Positions 33,328 through 42,666 of a DNA stretch of 64,000 bases are shown in pieces. A program made the translations under genes and the position numbers. The notes beneath the pieces were generated by a model. It saw only the letters and a list, made by a program, of their open reading frames with translations. It did not search any database and was not told the DNA's origin. How positions within the stretch are numbered: the first letter of the stretch is position 1; each line of letters begins with the position of its first letter. The DNA is from Methylobacter sp. (lineage in GTDB: Bacteria; Pseudomonadota; Gammaproteobacteria; Methylococcales; Methylomonadaceae), in NCBI GenBank assembly GCA_030653175.1, contig JAURZV010000090.1, positions 1 to 64,000 of the forward strand, written 5' to 3'.

Positions 33328-35064
33328 ATGCATAAAAATTTTCTTACCTTCATGTGCGGCGCCACTCTGCTCCTTATACATCCTTGGAGTCAAGCGGCCA
33401 GCGATTTACCTCCTACGGCCAAGGTAGAAATGGGGCCGGTAGAAGAAGTATGTTCTGACTTTACTTCTCCGGAATGGCGAAAAGAACAAGTCATTGATGG
33501 TGTAAAAATCCAGGCTTCACGACTCTGCAATCCCGACAATCCGGCCGACATCGCCGCCTTTGTAAAAGGTACCAACGGTATTTCCATGGCAACACTGATG
33601 GAGACTCAGCTTGCTGCCGACGCGATTACCATGTCCGACGATGTCGACGGCGACGGCGATCCTGATAAAATCATTATCAAGCTTGAAATTGCCGAACTCA
33701 ACGGTCATTCACCGGACATGAAAGACCCCACCACCACTTTCGATATAGCGCCGGGCATCCAGCCGACTTTTTGGGTCTTTGCCCCAAAAACCCGCGATAT
33801 GTCCACGCTGAGTATTTACGAACCGGTCGCCAATCCATTGCTGCGCGTACCGTCTCCGGTAATTCGTGTCGAGCAGGATGACGTGGTCTGGCTGGTTCTG
33901 GAAAACACCCATTATTTGCCGCATTCCATACACTTGCACGGTATTGACCATCCGTTCATGGATCATGTCGGCGTTGGTAATGATGGGGTTGCCCAAACCA
34001 GCAATATGGATACTATGCCGGGAAAAAGCAAAACCTATGTGATCAAGCCGCGCCAGCCGGGCACCATGTATTACCATTGCCATGTCCAGCCGCACACCCA
34101 TATTCCAATGGGCTTGCAGGGTATTTTTATCGTTGAGGAAAACCGCCCCAACAACTGGCCGCAAACTCTTAATGTCGGCGCAGGCCAGGTGCGCCATCCA
34201 TCGGTAGCGGTTCTTGAAAAATATGCACGGGAGTATGACCTGCATTACCAATCGGCGGATAAAGAGCTGCATGAGCTTGTTGCCAGATCAGCCAACGATC
34301 CCCGGTTGATTGCCAAGCATATGAACATGGAATATGACACGACCGATGCCACCGATGATTATTTCATGCTCAATGGCCGTTCTTTTCCTTATACCTTGAG
34401 GGAGTCGCTGATTGAAATGAAACAGGATGAAAAAGTTAAACTGCGGGTTCTGAATGGTCATACGGAAGCCATGGCTTTACATATCCACGGCCACAAGCCG
34501 ACCGTAACCCATTATGACGGCGTCGACAATGGCCCCGGCTCCTATATCCAGCGTGACGTACACGGCATGGTGCCCGCACAGCGTCTTGATCTGGAATTAA
34601 GCGGTGTCGATGATGGCTTGCACAGTTTTGGACAAGGTATCTGGATGTTCCACGATCATGTTGAAAAGGCGTTTACCACTAACGGCGTTGGTGAAGGCGG
34701 CGACATCAGTCTGGTCGTCTATGACGGATTCCTTGATGAAAAAGGCATTCCCAAATCGCACGGCATGAGTCTTGCGCCCTATTTCACCAAGGGACTCTGG
34801 AAACGCAATTATCCCATCTGGCAGGATTATGACGAGTGGCGCAGCTTAGGCCTGCCGGACCTGAAAGCAGAATACCAACCTTCCAAAGCTGCGGTACAGA
34901 CCGTGCAACCCCAATGGGCGCCGGCAACTCCGGCAGCAGCTGAGCAGGAAAGTTCTGTTTTTGGAAAATTGTTGTTCGGTTTAATACTGGGATTATTAAG
35001 CTATGTACTGGTCATTAATCGGCAAACGATTTATGACCGTATTCGTAAACTGCTTAATAAATAA
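33328..35064 (+). CDS. Membrane-anchored multicopper oxidase
   Basis: 578 residues. Signal peptide about 1-24. A 100-residue N-terminal extension with Cys pair and DVDGDGDPD precedes the cupredoxin domains. Four HxH copper motifs: HSIHLHG (about 200), YHCHVQPHTHIPMG (about 250), ALHIHGHK (about 382) and MFHDHVEKAF (about 441). The HCHxxxHxxxM pattern of the type 1 site lies in the first domain, and the second lacks the Cys, as in type C two-domain oxidases. A C-terminal membrane helix (LLFGLILGLLSYVLVI, about 550) with a basic tail anchors it facing the periplasm. Substrate unknown. Confidence 0.85.
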   Translation: MHKNFLTFMCGATLLLIHPWSQAASDLPPTAKVEMGPVEEVCSDFTSPEWRKEQVIDGVKIQASRLCNPDNPADIAAFVKGTNGISMATLMETQLAADAITMSDDVDGDGDPDKIIIKLEIAELNGHSPDMKDPTTTFDIAPGIQPTFWVFAPKTRDMSTLSIYEPVANPLLRVPSPVIRVEQDDVVWLVLENTHYLPHSIHLHGIDHPFMDHVGVGNDGVAQTSNMDTMPGKSKTYVIKPRQPGTMYYHCHVQPHTHIPMGLQGIFIVEENRPNNWPQTLNVGAGQVRHPSVAVLEKYAREYDLHYQSADKELHELVARSANDPRLIAKHMNMEYDTTDATDDYFMLNGRSFPYTLRESLIEMKQDEKVKLRVLNGHTEAMALHIHGHKPTVTHYDGVDNGPGSYIQRDVHGMVPAQRLDLELSGVDDGLHSFGQGIWMFHDHVEKAFTTNGVGEGGDISLVVYDGFLDEKGIPKSHGMSLAPYFTKGLWKRNYPIWQDYDEWRSLGLPDLKAEYQPSKAAVQTVQPQWAPATPAAAEQESSVFGKLLFGLILGLLSYVLVINRQTIYDRIRKLLNK

Positions 35065-35371
35065 CTCCAGTCGTCAGTTAGAGACCTTGTAGGTAAGGGG
35101 CGGGAGCGGAAGCTTTGTGTTGCAATGTCTCTAACTTATTTCCAATCTCGACTGCACAAATGCTGACGTGATATGCACCTGAAGCTTCTCGGCAGAGGCG
35201 GTTGAGTTATAGTAGCCGAAGCTGGTAAAGCGACATTTGAAATGCCCTCACCCTAGCCCTCTCCCGAAGGGAGAGGGGACTTTGTTGCTTTACCAACTTC
35301 GGGGACCCTATATGTGTGTATGCCACGCAATGAAGAATGACTATCAAGCATAAAAACCGGATAACCCCAAT
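35065..35371. other. Gap holding a nested palindromic repeat
   Basis: 306 bases between the oxidase and the large receptor. Apart from the nested repeat at 35216-35302 nothing is recognised. The receptor's promoter must lie here or in the repeat. Confidence 0.5.
35216..35302. repeat. Nested inverted repeat (BIME-like)
   Basis: Outer arms CCGAAGCTGGTAAAGC (35216-35231) and GCTTTACCAACTTCGG (35287-35302) pair at 15 of 16. Inside, CCCTCTCCC-gaa-GGGAGAGGG (35257-35277) is a perfect stem within CCCTCACCCTAGCCCTCTCC, a dispersed repeat known from many proteobacterial genomes. Confidence 0.8.
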
Positions 35372-38300
35372 ATGATGCGAACCTATGTCATACTTGCTAT
35401 GGCATTGATATGCCCATGCTTTTCAGCATCGGCTGAACCTATCCATCTACAGTTACGCTGGCATCACCAGTTTCAATTTGCCGGCTATTATGCGGCGTTA
35501 GAAAAAGGCTATTACAAAGATGCGGGACTCGAAGTAATTATCCACGAAGGCATGCCGGATAAAAAACCGGTACAGGAAGTCCTTCAAGGCCATGCCCAAT
35601 ATGGCGAAGCCAATAGCGAGTTATTACTGGAACGGTTACGCGGCGCACCCCTTGTCGCCTTGGCTGCGATATATCAACATTCTCCTTCCGTGTTAATCGC
35701 ACGCAAAGATGCCGGAATTTCTTCACCTGACGATTTAGTCGGCAAAAAAATCATGTTGATGGATCAAACCGTCGACGCTGACTTTGTCGCCATGTTCAAT
35801 AATGAGGGCATAGACATAAGCCGTCTTCATGTCATCCCCAGCAGTTATGAAATTCATGATTTGGTTGATGGCAAGATAGACGCGTTTAATTCATATCTGA
35901 GCAACGAGCCTTATTTTCTAAAGCAACAAGGAATTGAATTTACCGTACTCAATCCGCGCAACTATGGTGTCGACTTCTACAGCGACATTCTGTTTACAAC
36001 GGAAGATGAGCTTAAACAGCATCCCGAGCGCGTCAAGGCATTCCGTCAAGCCAGTCTTGAAGGCTGGTATTACGCAATGGATCACCCGCAAGAAATTATC
36101 GATCTATTGCTCAACAAATATAACGTCAACAAATCCAGGGATCATCTTAACTTTGAAGCCGACGCAATACGTTCATTAATCATACCGGATGTCATCGATC
36201 TGGGACACATGAATCCCTGGCGCTGGCGGCACATGGCGGAAACATTCATCAAAGCGGGCATGGTTGAAAACGATAAGTTTTTACAAAATTTCAGCTATGA
36301 TCCTGACCCCAAAGCCGATCAAGAAAAGCTGCTCAAATATATCAAAATCGCCGTAATCATTACCCTATTAACCGGTGTTATTACCTTAACGCTATTGGCT
36401 TCCTATCGATCGCTAAAACGAAAAAGCAAAATAGCCGGCCGTAACGAAAAACTTTTACGTCTGGCGCATGAGACGGCTGGAATAGGCTACTACGTGACCG
36501 ACCTAGCGACGGGTCGCTGGGAAAGCTCGCCCTTGCTCGATCAGATTTTCGGCATCGACGAACACTTTAAACGGGATATTCCCAATTGGGCAACACTGAT
36601 CCATCCTGAGTACCGTCGGCGTGCGTTTGATCACTACCAGGAAATAATCCGTAACCGCGAACGATTTTCGATGGAGTATGTAATCATCCGCCCAAGTGAT
36701 AACAAAACACGCTGGGTAATCGCTCATGGCGACATCGAATTCGACAAAGCCGGCAATCCCGCGCAACTGGTGGGTACCATCCAGGATATTACCGAGCGCA
36801 AGCAAGCGGAGCAGCAACTAACCCGCCAACTCCGTCATCTGAAGATAATGGAGCGCATATCCCGAATAAGCTCTACGGCTGAAAGTCTCGAAGCCATGCT
36901 CGATGGAGTACTCAAAGAAATCCAGTTAATCTTTGATGCCGACCGTGCCTGGTTTTTGTATCCTTGCGACCCTAAAGCAGACTTTTGCTCTGTGCCGATG
37001 GAGCGGACCCGTCCCGAATGGCCCGGCGCTTTTGTACGTAATATGCAAATACCGGTCACCAAGGAAATCGCGGAACTACTGCAATCGGTGCTTGAAGCTG
37101 ACGAAACCTTGCAATACGGCCCCCAATTAGACCTCGCCGTTCCAACAATATTCGCCGAGGAATTTTCGGTAAAATCCCAGCTGCAAATTGCACTTCATCC
37201 ACAGATCGGCAGTCCCTGGTTGCTTGGCATTCACCATTGCTCTAAAGCCCATATCCACGACTCTGATGATTTATGGATCTTCACCGAGCTTGCACAAAGA
37301 ATTACCGAAGCTTTAAGCAGCCTGATTTCGATCAAAAGCTTACAGAAAAGCGAGGAGCGTTTCCGCCTGCTCATTCAAAAATCACCTGTTGCCATAGGTA
37401 TAATCAATAAACAAAACGGAATCGATTTGCTGAATGACCGGTTTATCCGGACTTTCGGTTACACGCTGAACGACACTCCAAACCTGGATGCGTGGTGGCC
37501 GCTTGCTTATCCCGACAAATATTATCGGGATCAGGTAAAAGAAATTTGGACACGCTCTATGGAAAAAGCCGTCTTTGACGAAAAAGATTTTGAGCCTATG
37601 GAGTTTAGGGTAACTTGCAAGAATGGGACGGTGCACGACATAATTTTTCACAACGCAATCGTCGGTGAGCGGGTGCTGGTATTTTTTGACGACATCACCG
37701 AACGCAAGGCCGCCGAAAATAAATTACGCAACCGCACCGAAGAACTGGCTCTGCAGAATCAAATTCTTCAACAAATTAATCAAGGGGTTGAGCTACCCGC
37801 TGTATTGAATGCGTTAGTGCGTCAAATTGAAACGCTGCATCCCGATATGCTGTGCTCTATCTTACTGATGGACGAAGACAACCAGCATCTACGCCATGGT
37901 GCAGCACCCAGTTTACCGGATTTTTATAATCAAGCCGTTGATGGATTGACGATTGGCGATGGCGTCGGTTCCTGCGGAACGGCGGCGTATCGCGGCGAGA
38001 GTGTCATCGTCGAAGATCTGCAACATCACCCCTACTGGGAACCGTTTCGCGATCTCGCCAGGCTAGCCGATCTGCAAGCCTGCTGGTCGCATCCGATTAA
38101 AAACAATCAGGGTCGTGTACTCGGAACTTTCGCCGTCTATCATCGCCTGCCGGCACAACCAACGGATGCCGAAGTCAGCCTGATTAGCCACTATGCCGGA
38201 CTGGCGCAATTGGCGATTGAGCGAAATCAGTCAACGATACAAATAGCGGAATCCCTATCGGTATTAAAGGCTACCCTGGAATCCACCGGCGAAGCCATTC

Positions 38301-40327
38301 TGGCTGTAGACCTGAACAATAATTGGCTGCTGCATAACCAAAAATTCATTGATTTGTGGCAAATTCCGGATGAAATCATCGCCGCTAAGATAGGAGCTGA
38401 AGACGGTAGGGTAGAGCTGTTGTACGGACCCAATCAAATCAAAGACGCAGAGGCCTTCTCAAATAAAGTAACCGAGCTGTATGCAACCCCGGAAGCCCAT
38501 TCCTTCGATATTATTGAATTCAAGGATGGGAAAATCGTCGAGCGATATTCCATCCCCAAGATAATTAACAACAAAGTAGTAGGCAGGGTGTGGAGTTTTC
38601 GCGATATTACCGAGCAAAAACAGGCCGAGGCAGAGCTTCGCATCGCCGCGACCGCCTTTGAATCGCAAGAAGGCATGTCCATTACCGATGCCAATCAGAT
38701 TATTCTGAAAGTCAACAAGGCGTTTACCCGCATCACCGGCTATAGCCCGGAAGAAGTCATTGGAAAAACCCACGATTTACTTAACTCGGGTCGTCAGGAT
38801 GCTCACTTCTATAGGGCACTGCAACATAGCCTAAAACAGGATGGCTACTGGGAGGGTGAAATATGGAACCGACGCAAAAACGGGGAAATCTACCCTCAAT
38901 GGCTCAGCATTACCACGGTTAGCGATGCGAACAACCGGATCACCAACTACGTTGCCGCTTTCACCGACATCACCAAAGACAAAGAGGCCGAAGAAACTAT
39001 TCACAATCTGGCTTATTACGATCCGCTCACGGCACTGCCTAATCGTCGCCTGCTATGGGAGCGACTAAAGCATGGTATAGAAATGGAGCGACGTGACGGC
39101 AAACAATTGGCATTGCTGATGCTTGATCTGGATCGTTTCAAAGCAGTCAACGACAGCATGGGGCACTTGGCGGGTGATGAACTACTGCAACAAGTCGCTG
39201 CCCGCATCAAAGAAAGGTTACGCGATGTCGATATGGTCGCTCGTTTGGGTGGCGATGAGTTTATCGTACTGCTGGAAGATATTACTCATCCGGAAGATGC
39301 GGCGCGGGTCGCTGAGGGCATCGTCGCCGATTTAAGCAAGCCTTTTCAATTACTTCAAAATAACAGCACCTGCCCTGATCCCGAGCTAAGTCGAAAGGTT
39401 AGAATCGGCGCCAGCATAGGCATTAGCTTGTTTCCACAGCACGGTGACAGTCCTGAAACTTTGATGGATAACGCTGACATTGCACTCTACAGAGCCAAAG
39501 ATGAAGGACGCGGCTGTTTTGCCTATTTTTCCGAAGAGTTCACCGTTATCGCTCGCGAGCGTATCGCACTGGAGACCCGCCTGCGCCGCGCTACTGAACA
39601 GCAAGAATTGTGCGTCTACTATCAGGCTCAAATCGACATCGACAGTGGCCTGATCATCGGCGCAGAAGCGTTGGTACGCTGGCACGACCCCACCGCGGGA
39701 CTGATTTCGCCGGCCAACTTTATCCCCATTGCCGAAGAAACCGGCCTGATTGTGGAAATTGGCGCCTGGGTGCTGCGCGAGACCTGTCGACAAGGCCGAC
39801 GCTGGATAGACGCCGGTTTACCGTCGTTAACTTTAGCGGTCAATGTCTCCCCTCACCAGTTCCGCCGTAGCGACATTAACGCCCTGGTGGCAGAAGTGTT
39901 GAGCGAGACCGGCTTCCCGGCCGAACAGTTAGAGTTGGAATTAACGGAAAGCGGCTTAATGGAAAACGAAGAAAAAGCCGTCGAGGTACTCAATAATTTG
40001 CGCGCTCAGGGCGTTCGTCTTGCCATTGACGACTTCGGCACCGGTTATTCGTCGCTGGCCTATCTCAAACGCTTTCCTCTGGATGTGCTGAAAATCGACA
40101 AGAGCTTTATCGATGACATTCCCTCGGTGCAAGACGATATGGAAATTACCGCGACGATTGTTGCCATGGGCCATATTTTAGGATTCAAGGTGTTGGCCGA
40201 AGGCGTAGAAACGCTTGAGCAACTGGCATTCCTGCGTGAAAAAGGCTGCGACACTTATCAGGGTTATATCAAAAGCAAACCCCTGCCGGCGGAAGATTTT
40301 GCCCGGTTATTGCGTGATCAAATCTAA
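35372..40327 (+). CDS. NMT1-PAS-GAF-GGDEF-EAL transmembrane c-di-GMP regulator
   Basis: 1651 residues. Signal peptide (1-22); an NMT1/THI5-type periplasmic binding domain (about 23-300; LQLRWHHQFQFAGYYAALEK); one membrane helix (about 323-345); PAS (360-480), GAF (490-650), PAS (660-780), GAF (803-950), two PAS (957-1084, 1090-1206); GGDEF (1210-1386, with intact GGDEF near 1293 and DLDRFKAVNDS); EAL (1393-1649, EALVRW near 1430, DDFGTGYSSLAYL near 1551). Both catalytic motifs look intact, so it could make or degrade c-di-GMP. The binding domain is of the kind that holds pyrimidine or small organic ligands; the ligand is unknown. motAB follow 250 bases downstream. Confidence 0.92.
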   Translation: MMRTYVILAMALICPCFSASAEPIHLQLRWHHQFQFAGYYAALEKGYYKDAGLEVIIHEGMPDKKPVQEVLQGHAQYGEANSELLLERLRGAPLVALAAIYQHSPSVLIARKDAGISSPDDLVGKKIMLMDQTVDADFVAMFNNEGIDISRLHVIPSSYEIHDLVDGKIDAFNSYLSNEPYFLKQQGIEFTVLNPRNYGVDFYSDILFTTEDELKQHPERVKAFRQASLEGWYYAMDHPQEIIDLLLNKYNVNKSRDHLNFEADAIRSLIIPDVIDLGHMNPWRWRHMAETFIKAGMVENDKFLQNFSYDPDPKADQEKLLKYIKIAVIITLLTGVITLTLLASYRSLKRKSKIAGRNEKLLRLAHETAGIGYYVTDLATGRWESSPLLDQIFGIDEHFKRDIPNWATLIHPEYRRRAFDHYQEIIRNRERFSMEYVIIRPSDNKTRWVIAHGDIEFDKAGNPAQLVGTIQDITERKQAEQQLTRQLRHLKIMERISRISSTAESLEAMLDGVLKEIQLIFDADRAWFLYPCDPKADFCSVPMERTRPEWPGAFVRNMQIPVTKEIAELLQSVLEADETLQYGPQLDLAVPTIFAEEFSVKSQLQIALHPQIGSPWLLGIHHCSKAHIHDSDDLWIFTELAQRITEALSSLISIKSLQKSEERFRLLIQKSPVAIGIINKQNGIDLLNDRFIRTFGYTLNDTPNLDAWWPLAYPDKYYRDQVKEIWTRSMEKAVFDEKDFEPMEFRVTCKNGTVHDIIFHNAIVGERVLVFFDDITERKAAENKLRNRTEELALQNQILQQINQGVELPAVLNALVRQIETLHPDMLCSILLMDEDNQHLRHGAAPSLPDFYNQAVDGLTIGDGVGSCGTAAYRGESVIVEDLQHHPYWEPFRDLARLADLQACWSHPIKNNQGRVLGTFAVYHRLPAQPTDAEVSLISHYAGLAQLAIERNQSTIQIAESLSVLKATLESTGEAILAVDLNNNWLLHNQKFIDLWQIPDEIIAAKIGAEDGRVELLYGPNQIKDAEAFSNKVTELYATPEAHSFDIIEFKDGKIVERYSIPKIINNKVVGRVWSFRDITEQKQAEAELRIAATAFESQEGMSITDANQIILKVNKAFTRITGYSPEEVIGKTHDLLNSGRQDAHFYRALQHSLKQDGYWEGEIWNRRKNGEIYPQWLSITTVSDANNRITNYVAAFTDITKDKEAEETIHNLAYYDPLTALPNRRLLWERLKHGIEMERRDGKQLALLMLDLDRFKAVNDSMGHLAGDELLQQVAARIKERLRDVDMVARLGGDEFIVLLEDITHPEDAARVAEGIVADLSKPFQLLQNNSTCPDPELSRKVRIGASIGISLFPQHGDSPETLMDNADIALYRAKDEGRGCFAYFSEEFTVIARERIALETRLRRATEQQELCVYYQAQIDIDSGLIIGAEALVRWHDPTAGLISPANFIPIAEETGLIVEIGAWVLRETCRQGRRWIDAGLPSLTLAVNVSPHQFRRSDINALVAEVLSETGFPAEQLELELTESGLMENEEKAVEVLNNLRAQGVRLAIDDFGTGYSSLAYLKRFPLDVLKIDKSFIDDIPSVQDDMEITATIVAMGHILGFKVLAEGVETLEQLAFLREKGCDTYQGYIKSKPLPAEDFARLLRDQI

Positions 40328-40577
40328 ATGGCAGTTGATGATCTAAACAAATACATAATCAAGAAAAAACAAAGCCGTGAAAGATTAGCTCCTGAGTTTC
40401 AAAATCAAGTTAAAATAGCCTCAAGATTATTAAATCGGGGACAAAGAAAATTCAGATTTAAAATCAGTTTTTTATGTTGCCCCATATATAATCATGCAGT
40501 AATCATTGCTTAAATATCAATGTGTACTACATTCCATTTAGTTATTTCAATATAAACCAACCACAAAAAGAGAACAC
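40328..40577. other. Gap upstream of motA; doubtful 61-codon frame
   Basis: An ATG directly after the receptor stop opens 61 codons (40328-40513; MAVDDLNKYIIKKKQSRERL) with a basic, unstructured-looking product and no family. It might be translated by coupling but I do not call it. The rest is AT-rich and should hold the motA promoter; a TAAA plus GCCCCATA arrangement near 40458-40486 only weakly resembles a flagellar sigma-28 site. Confidence 0.35.
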
Positions 40578-41426
40578 ATGCTAGTTATCGCTGGATATTT
40601 GATCCTCTCTATATCAATCATGGGCGGATTTATGGGGGGCGGTGGACACCCCGGCGTTCTTTTTCAACCCTTTGAATTTGTTATCATCATTGGTGCCGCT
40701 GTGGGCGCTTTCGTCTGCGGAAACTCCATGCCGGTTATAAAAGCCGCTATCAGTCAGGCCACTGCCACCTTAAAAGGCACCAAGTACAATAAAGAATATT
40801 ACCTTGAGCTGCTGCTGTGTTTTTATGCAATTACCACTAAAACACGCAAGGAAGGCTTATTATCGCTGGAAAGTATTATCGACGACCCGAAAAGCAGCCC
40901 GGTCTTTACACCCAGAATTCTCGGCGATCACCATTTATTGGAGTTTATTTGTGACAATCTTCGTTTGATCGTTACCGGGGTTGAGGTCTATGCGTTGGAA
41001 GAACTGATGGATCAGGAACTCGAAACCCATCATGAAGAAGCTCATGCGCCCGTCAAAGCCATCCAGAATCTCGCTGACGGTTTACCGGCCTTTGGGATTG
41101 TCGCGGCGGTAATGGGCGTCGTGCATACCATGGAGTCGGTCGGTATTCCGCCCTCAGAGCTGGGCAAATTGATTGCGGCGGCCCTGGTGGGAACATTTTT
41201 GGGTATTTTACTGGCCTATGGCTTTATCGGCCCCGTCGGAGCCGTGATGTCAGAACGCTTTGAAGCATCAGGCAACGTCTATAAATGCGCCCAAAAAGGA
41301 TTGTTGTGTTGCGCCAAAGGCGTATCGCCCGCCATGACTGCGGAATATATGCGCACCATGATCGCTTCGGCCATGCGTCCCGGCTTTTTGGAATTGGAAG
41401 AACAATTAAGAGCTAATAAAGGTTAA
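40578..41426 (+). CDS. motA: Flagellar motor stator protein MotA
   Basis: 282 residues, four membrane segments (about 2-22, 33-52, 170-192, 200-222). MLVIAGYLILSISIMGGFMG at the start and the FVIIIGAAVGAFVCG segment are typical of the E. coli-type proton MotA. The cytoplasmic loop has the conserved charged residues that contact FliG. GLPAFGIVAAVMGVVHTMES and LGKLIAAALVGTFLGILLAY form the last helices. AAAAAGAGAACAC precedes the ATG. Eight bases separate its stop from motB. Confidence 0.94.
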   Translation: MLVIAGYLILSISIMGGFMGGGGHPGVLFQPFEFVIIIGAAVGAFVCGNSMPVIKAAISQATATLKGTKYNKEYYLELLLCFYAITTKTRKEGLLSLESIIDDPKSSPVFTPRILGDHHLLEFICDNLRLIVTGVEVYALEELMDQELETHHEEAHAPVKAIQNLADGLPAFGIVAAVMGVVHTMESVGIPPSELGKLIAAALVGTFLGILLAYGFIGPVGAVMSERFEASGNVYKCAQKGLLCCAKGVSPAMTAEYMRTMIASAMRPGFLELEEQLRANKG

Positions 41427-41434
41427 GAAAAAAA

Positions 41435-42343
41435 GTGGCCGACCAACAACCGATCATCATAAAAAAAATAAAAAAAGGCGGCCATGCTCATCATGGAGGC
41501 GCCTGGAAATTGGCTTACGCCGATTTTGTTACCGCCATGATGGCGTTTTTTTTACTGATGTGGCTATTGGGGACAACCACTGAACCGGAACGCAAAGGGA
41601 TTGCCGAATACTTTCAAGATCCTTTTAAGGCATCCACGGAAGAAAAAGGAGCCGATGTCGGTGATCGAACCAGCATTATTCAAGCCGGCGGCTCAGATAT
41701 TACCTCACAAGACCAGGGCCAGGTCGACAAAGGCATGACAACAGAAATTAAAGACATTTCTCCTGAAGAAATTGAACGGAAAGCCGAAGAAATCGAGAAA
41801 GAAAAACTTGAAAATTTAAAGGAAAAAATCCAGGAAAAAATAGACTCGACTTCTGAATTAGCCGAGTTCAAAGATCAAATCAAACTGGAAATAACATCCG
41901 AAGGCTTGCGAATCCTAATTGTCGATGCCCAGAACAGGCCCATGTATAAACTGGCCAGTGCGGAAACCGAACCGCAAATCAAATTGATTTTGAGAGCATT
42001 GGCGCCGGTTATTAACGAATTGCCCAATAGAGTCAGTCTCAATGGTCATACTGATGCCCATCCTTTTCCGCCCAATCAAAAAAAATATACCAATTGGGAA
42101 CTCTCCAGTGATCGAGCCAATGCAGCCCGATTTGAATTGACTCAAGCGGGACTTGCCGAAGGAAAAGTTTTAAGAGTTATCGGATTATCGTCCAGTGTTC
42201 CCTACAGTCCCACCACCGAACCACTGGATCCGATTAACAGACGAATTTCCATTATCGTTATGAACAAAAAAACCGAGCAAGAAATTTTGGAAAGCGTGGG
42301 CGATAAAACGAGTACGGAGACTGCACCGCCGCCTCAGGAATAA
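41435..42343 (+). CDS. motB: Flagellar motor stator protein MotB
   Basis: 302 residues from a GTG start. One membrane helix (about 25-45) with the proton-carrying Asp30 in KLAYADFVTAMMAFFLLMWL. A charged coiled-coil linker (about 100-140; ERKAEEIEKEKLENLKEK) is followed by the OmpA/MotB peptidoglycan-binding domain with VSLNGHTDAHPF, NWELSSDRANAARFEL and NRRISIIVM. With MotA it forms the proton-driven stator. The rest of the flagellar genes lie elsewhere. Confidence 0.94.
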   Translation: MADQQPIIIKKIKKGGHAHHGGAWKLAYADFVTAMMAFFLLMWLLGTTTEPERKGIAEYFQDPFKASTEEKGADVGDRTSIIQAGGSDITSQDQGQVDKGMTTEIKDISPEEIERKAEEIEKEKLENLKEKIQEKIDSTSELAEFKDQIKLEITSEGLRILIVDAQNRPMYKLASAETEPQIKLILRALAPVINELPNRVSLNGHTDAHPFPPNQKKYTNWELSSDRANAARFELTQAGLAEGKVLRVIGLSSSVPYSPTTEPLDPINRRISIIVMNKKTEQEILESVGDKTSTETAPPPQE

Positions 42344-42666
42344 GATTTTTTGTTTTATGATTGAGATGTCCGTTGACTTCGCCGATTTGTCCATTTAAAA
42401 AGTGGATTTGTACTCGTGATTGATGGGCTTCATACTTCAGCTTATCCTATCGTGCTTTTTGAGATAAATGTTATGGGATATCCATACAAATGCTGCGATG
42501 CTAGGTTGTGTTGATATGTCATCGCAACCAAATGAGCCCTGTAGGCCGGAATAAGTCGGTTCGAGCGACAGCGAGAATTGGCGTTTCCGGCAAACACCTC
42601 CCGAATCCGCCGGAAACGCCACCTCGCGCTACGCGCTTGGATGGCCTTATTCCGGCCTACGCCTAT
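42344..42666. other. Convergent gap with a nested palindrome
   Basis: 322 bases between motB and the convergent MFS gene. The right half is the BIME at 42541-42660; the left half contains nothing recognised. Confidence 0.5.
42541..42660. repeat. BIME-like nested repeat
   Basis: Outer arms GTAGGCCGGAATAAG (42541-42555) and CTTATTCCGGCCTAC (42646-42660) are perfect 15-bp complements. Inner arms TGGCGTTTCCGGC (42579-42591) and GCCGGAAACGCCA (42609-42621) are perfect 13-bp complements. The outer sequence is close to enterobacterial REP ends (CTTATCCGGCCTAC), a family spread by RAYT transposases. No RAYT gene is in the window. Confidence 0.85.

Noticed and set aside
33709-34272. 187-codon minus-strand frame
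   Set aside because: Antisense to the multicopper oxidase, no recognisable domain.
40458-40486. Sigma-28 promoter ahead of motA
   Set aside because: Only TAAA and part of the GCCGATAA box are present and the spacing is one base off.
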